Shown: piece by piece, positions 63,566-64,000 of the stretch
How positions within the stretch are numbered: the first letter of the stretch is position 1
How the letters are laid out: every line of letters begins with the position of its first letter
NCBI RefSeq assembly: GCF_014648815.1
Contig: NZ_BMRV01000004.1
Coordinates: forward strand, 186,001-250,000
Direction: 5' to 3'
DNA length: 64,000 nt
From: Streptomyces flaveolus
GTDB lineage: Bacteria; Actinomycetota; Actinomycetes; Streptomycetales; Streptomycetaceae
The notes under the pieces: model-generated
Seen by the model: the letters and a program-made list of their open reading frames with translations, nothing else
Told to the model about the DNA's origin: nothing
The model's database searches: none
Made by a program: the position numbers and the translations under genes

Positions 63566-64000
63566 ATGGCGCGGCACAGTGGCGGGCGGGGTTGGTACGG
63601 CAAGGTCGCCGGGGCGGCGCTCGGGGTGACGATGCTCGCCGTCGGTGCGTCGGTGTGGACCGCGCAGGCCGACTCCGTGGGGGGTTCGTCGTCGCCGGGG
63701 GCGTCCGCGTCGGCCACGCCGGGCAGTGACGTCGAGCAGGTCGCGGTGACCATCGCGCACGCCTCGGACGCGGGGGCGCGCGGCGTCAACATCACCATCG
63801 ACGACGGTCCCGACCCGGCGTGGACCCCCCAAGTGCTCGACCTTCTGCGGGAGTACGGGGTGAAGGCCACGTTCTGCGTGACGGGCACGCAGGCGCAGGC
63901 CCACCCGGACCTCGTGAAGGACGTGGTCGCGGCGGGGCACCGGCTGTGCAACCACTCGGTCTCGCACGACACCGCCATGGACAAGAAGTCCGAGGCCTAC
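63566..64000 (+). CDS. Polysaccharide deacetylase (NodB homology), partial
   Basis: The first 145 residues are visible and the gene continues past the window end. A signal peptide (MARHSGGRGWYGKVAGAALG, hydrophobic core, cleavage at VWTAQA) leads into an S/A/P-rich linker. The NodB domain then begins with VNITIDDGPDP (catalytic Asp and metal Asp), KATFCVTGTQAQ and the metal histidines in NHSVSH. It would remove acetyl groups from chitin, peptidoglycan or another surface glycan outside the cell. The start is ATG 63566 after GGAAGCGGGGCGGAC. Confidence 0.87.
   Translation, partial: MARHSGGRGWYGKVAGAALGVTMLAVGASVWTAQADSVGGSSSPGASASATPGSDVEQVAVTIAHASDAGARGVNITIDDGPDPAWTPQVLDLLREYGVKATFCVTGTQAQAHPDLVKDVVAAGHRLCNHSVSHDTAMDKKSEAY

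Overview
The window is very GC-rich actinobacterial chromosome, almost certainly Streptomyces. The evidence is the third-codon GC bias, many GTG/TTG starts, the dnaK-grpE-dnaJ-hspR operon with HAIR operators, and a gene order matching the Streptomyces chromosome arm around fba, pyrE, clpB, dnaK and dcd. No rRNA or CRISPR was seen. There is one tRNA gene (Gly, CCC).

Layout. 0-2.5 kb: ABC exporter. 2.5-10.5 kb: CYP107-type P450, two tandem paralogous two-component systems, a membrane acyltransferase and a secreted DUF1023 hydrolase. 10.6-13.8 kb: tryptophan-to-anthranilate kynurenine operon. 14-24.8 kb: membrane proteins, DUF3151, fbaA, pyrE, an aldose-epimerase-like protein, an SRPBCC protein, a third two-component system of the same type, a membrane spermidine-synthase-like protein and a DUF2617 protein. 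25-30.4 kb: Gly/Cys-rich small membrane protein, aminotransferase, YbjN-like protein and clpB with a HAIR site. 30.5-34.3 kb: an unusual divergent module with a 62-aa secreted peptide, a Rieske-like protein that has lost its cluster ligands, and three paralogous LuxR-tailed regulators with a TrmB/PLD-like sensor region. 34.4-41.2 kb: sugar-binding lipoprotein, the dnaK operon and a degenerate WecA/MraY-like protein. 41.4-47.7 kb: Fe-S oxidoreductase, FG-GAP lipoprotein, Yip1 protein, phosphoribosyltransferase, dcd and an overlooked 52-aa zinc-ribbon gene.

47.9-54 kb is accessory DNA. A 46-bp duplication of the 3' end of tRNA-Gly brackets about 4.5 kb holding a decayed type-VII/WXG polymorphic-toxin locus (two RNase A-like toxin tips, two putative immunity genes, two frameshifts) and a Uma2 nuclease, with no integrase. 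A vapBC pair lies just outside.

54-64 kb holds a serine hydrolase, a DUF4097 gene facing an IS30-HTH/MarR fusion regulator across an array of GTTG/CAAC palindromes, a desaturase, two intact DUF5994 genes and one dead one, an acidic protein with a 17-copy 15-bp minisatellite followed by an SRPBCC protein, a double GNAT protein and the start of a polysaccharide deacetylase.

The best candidate for an undescribed system is the peptide/Rieske-like/LuxR module at 30.6-34.2 kb. The toxin island is second. All functional calls come from reading motifs; no database search was run.
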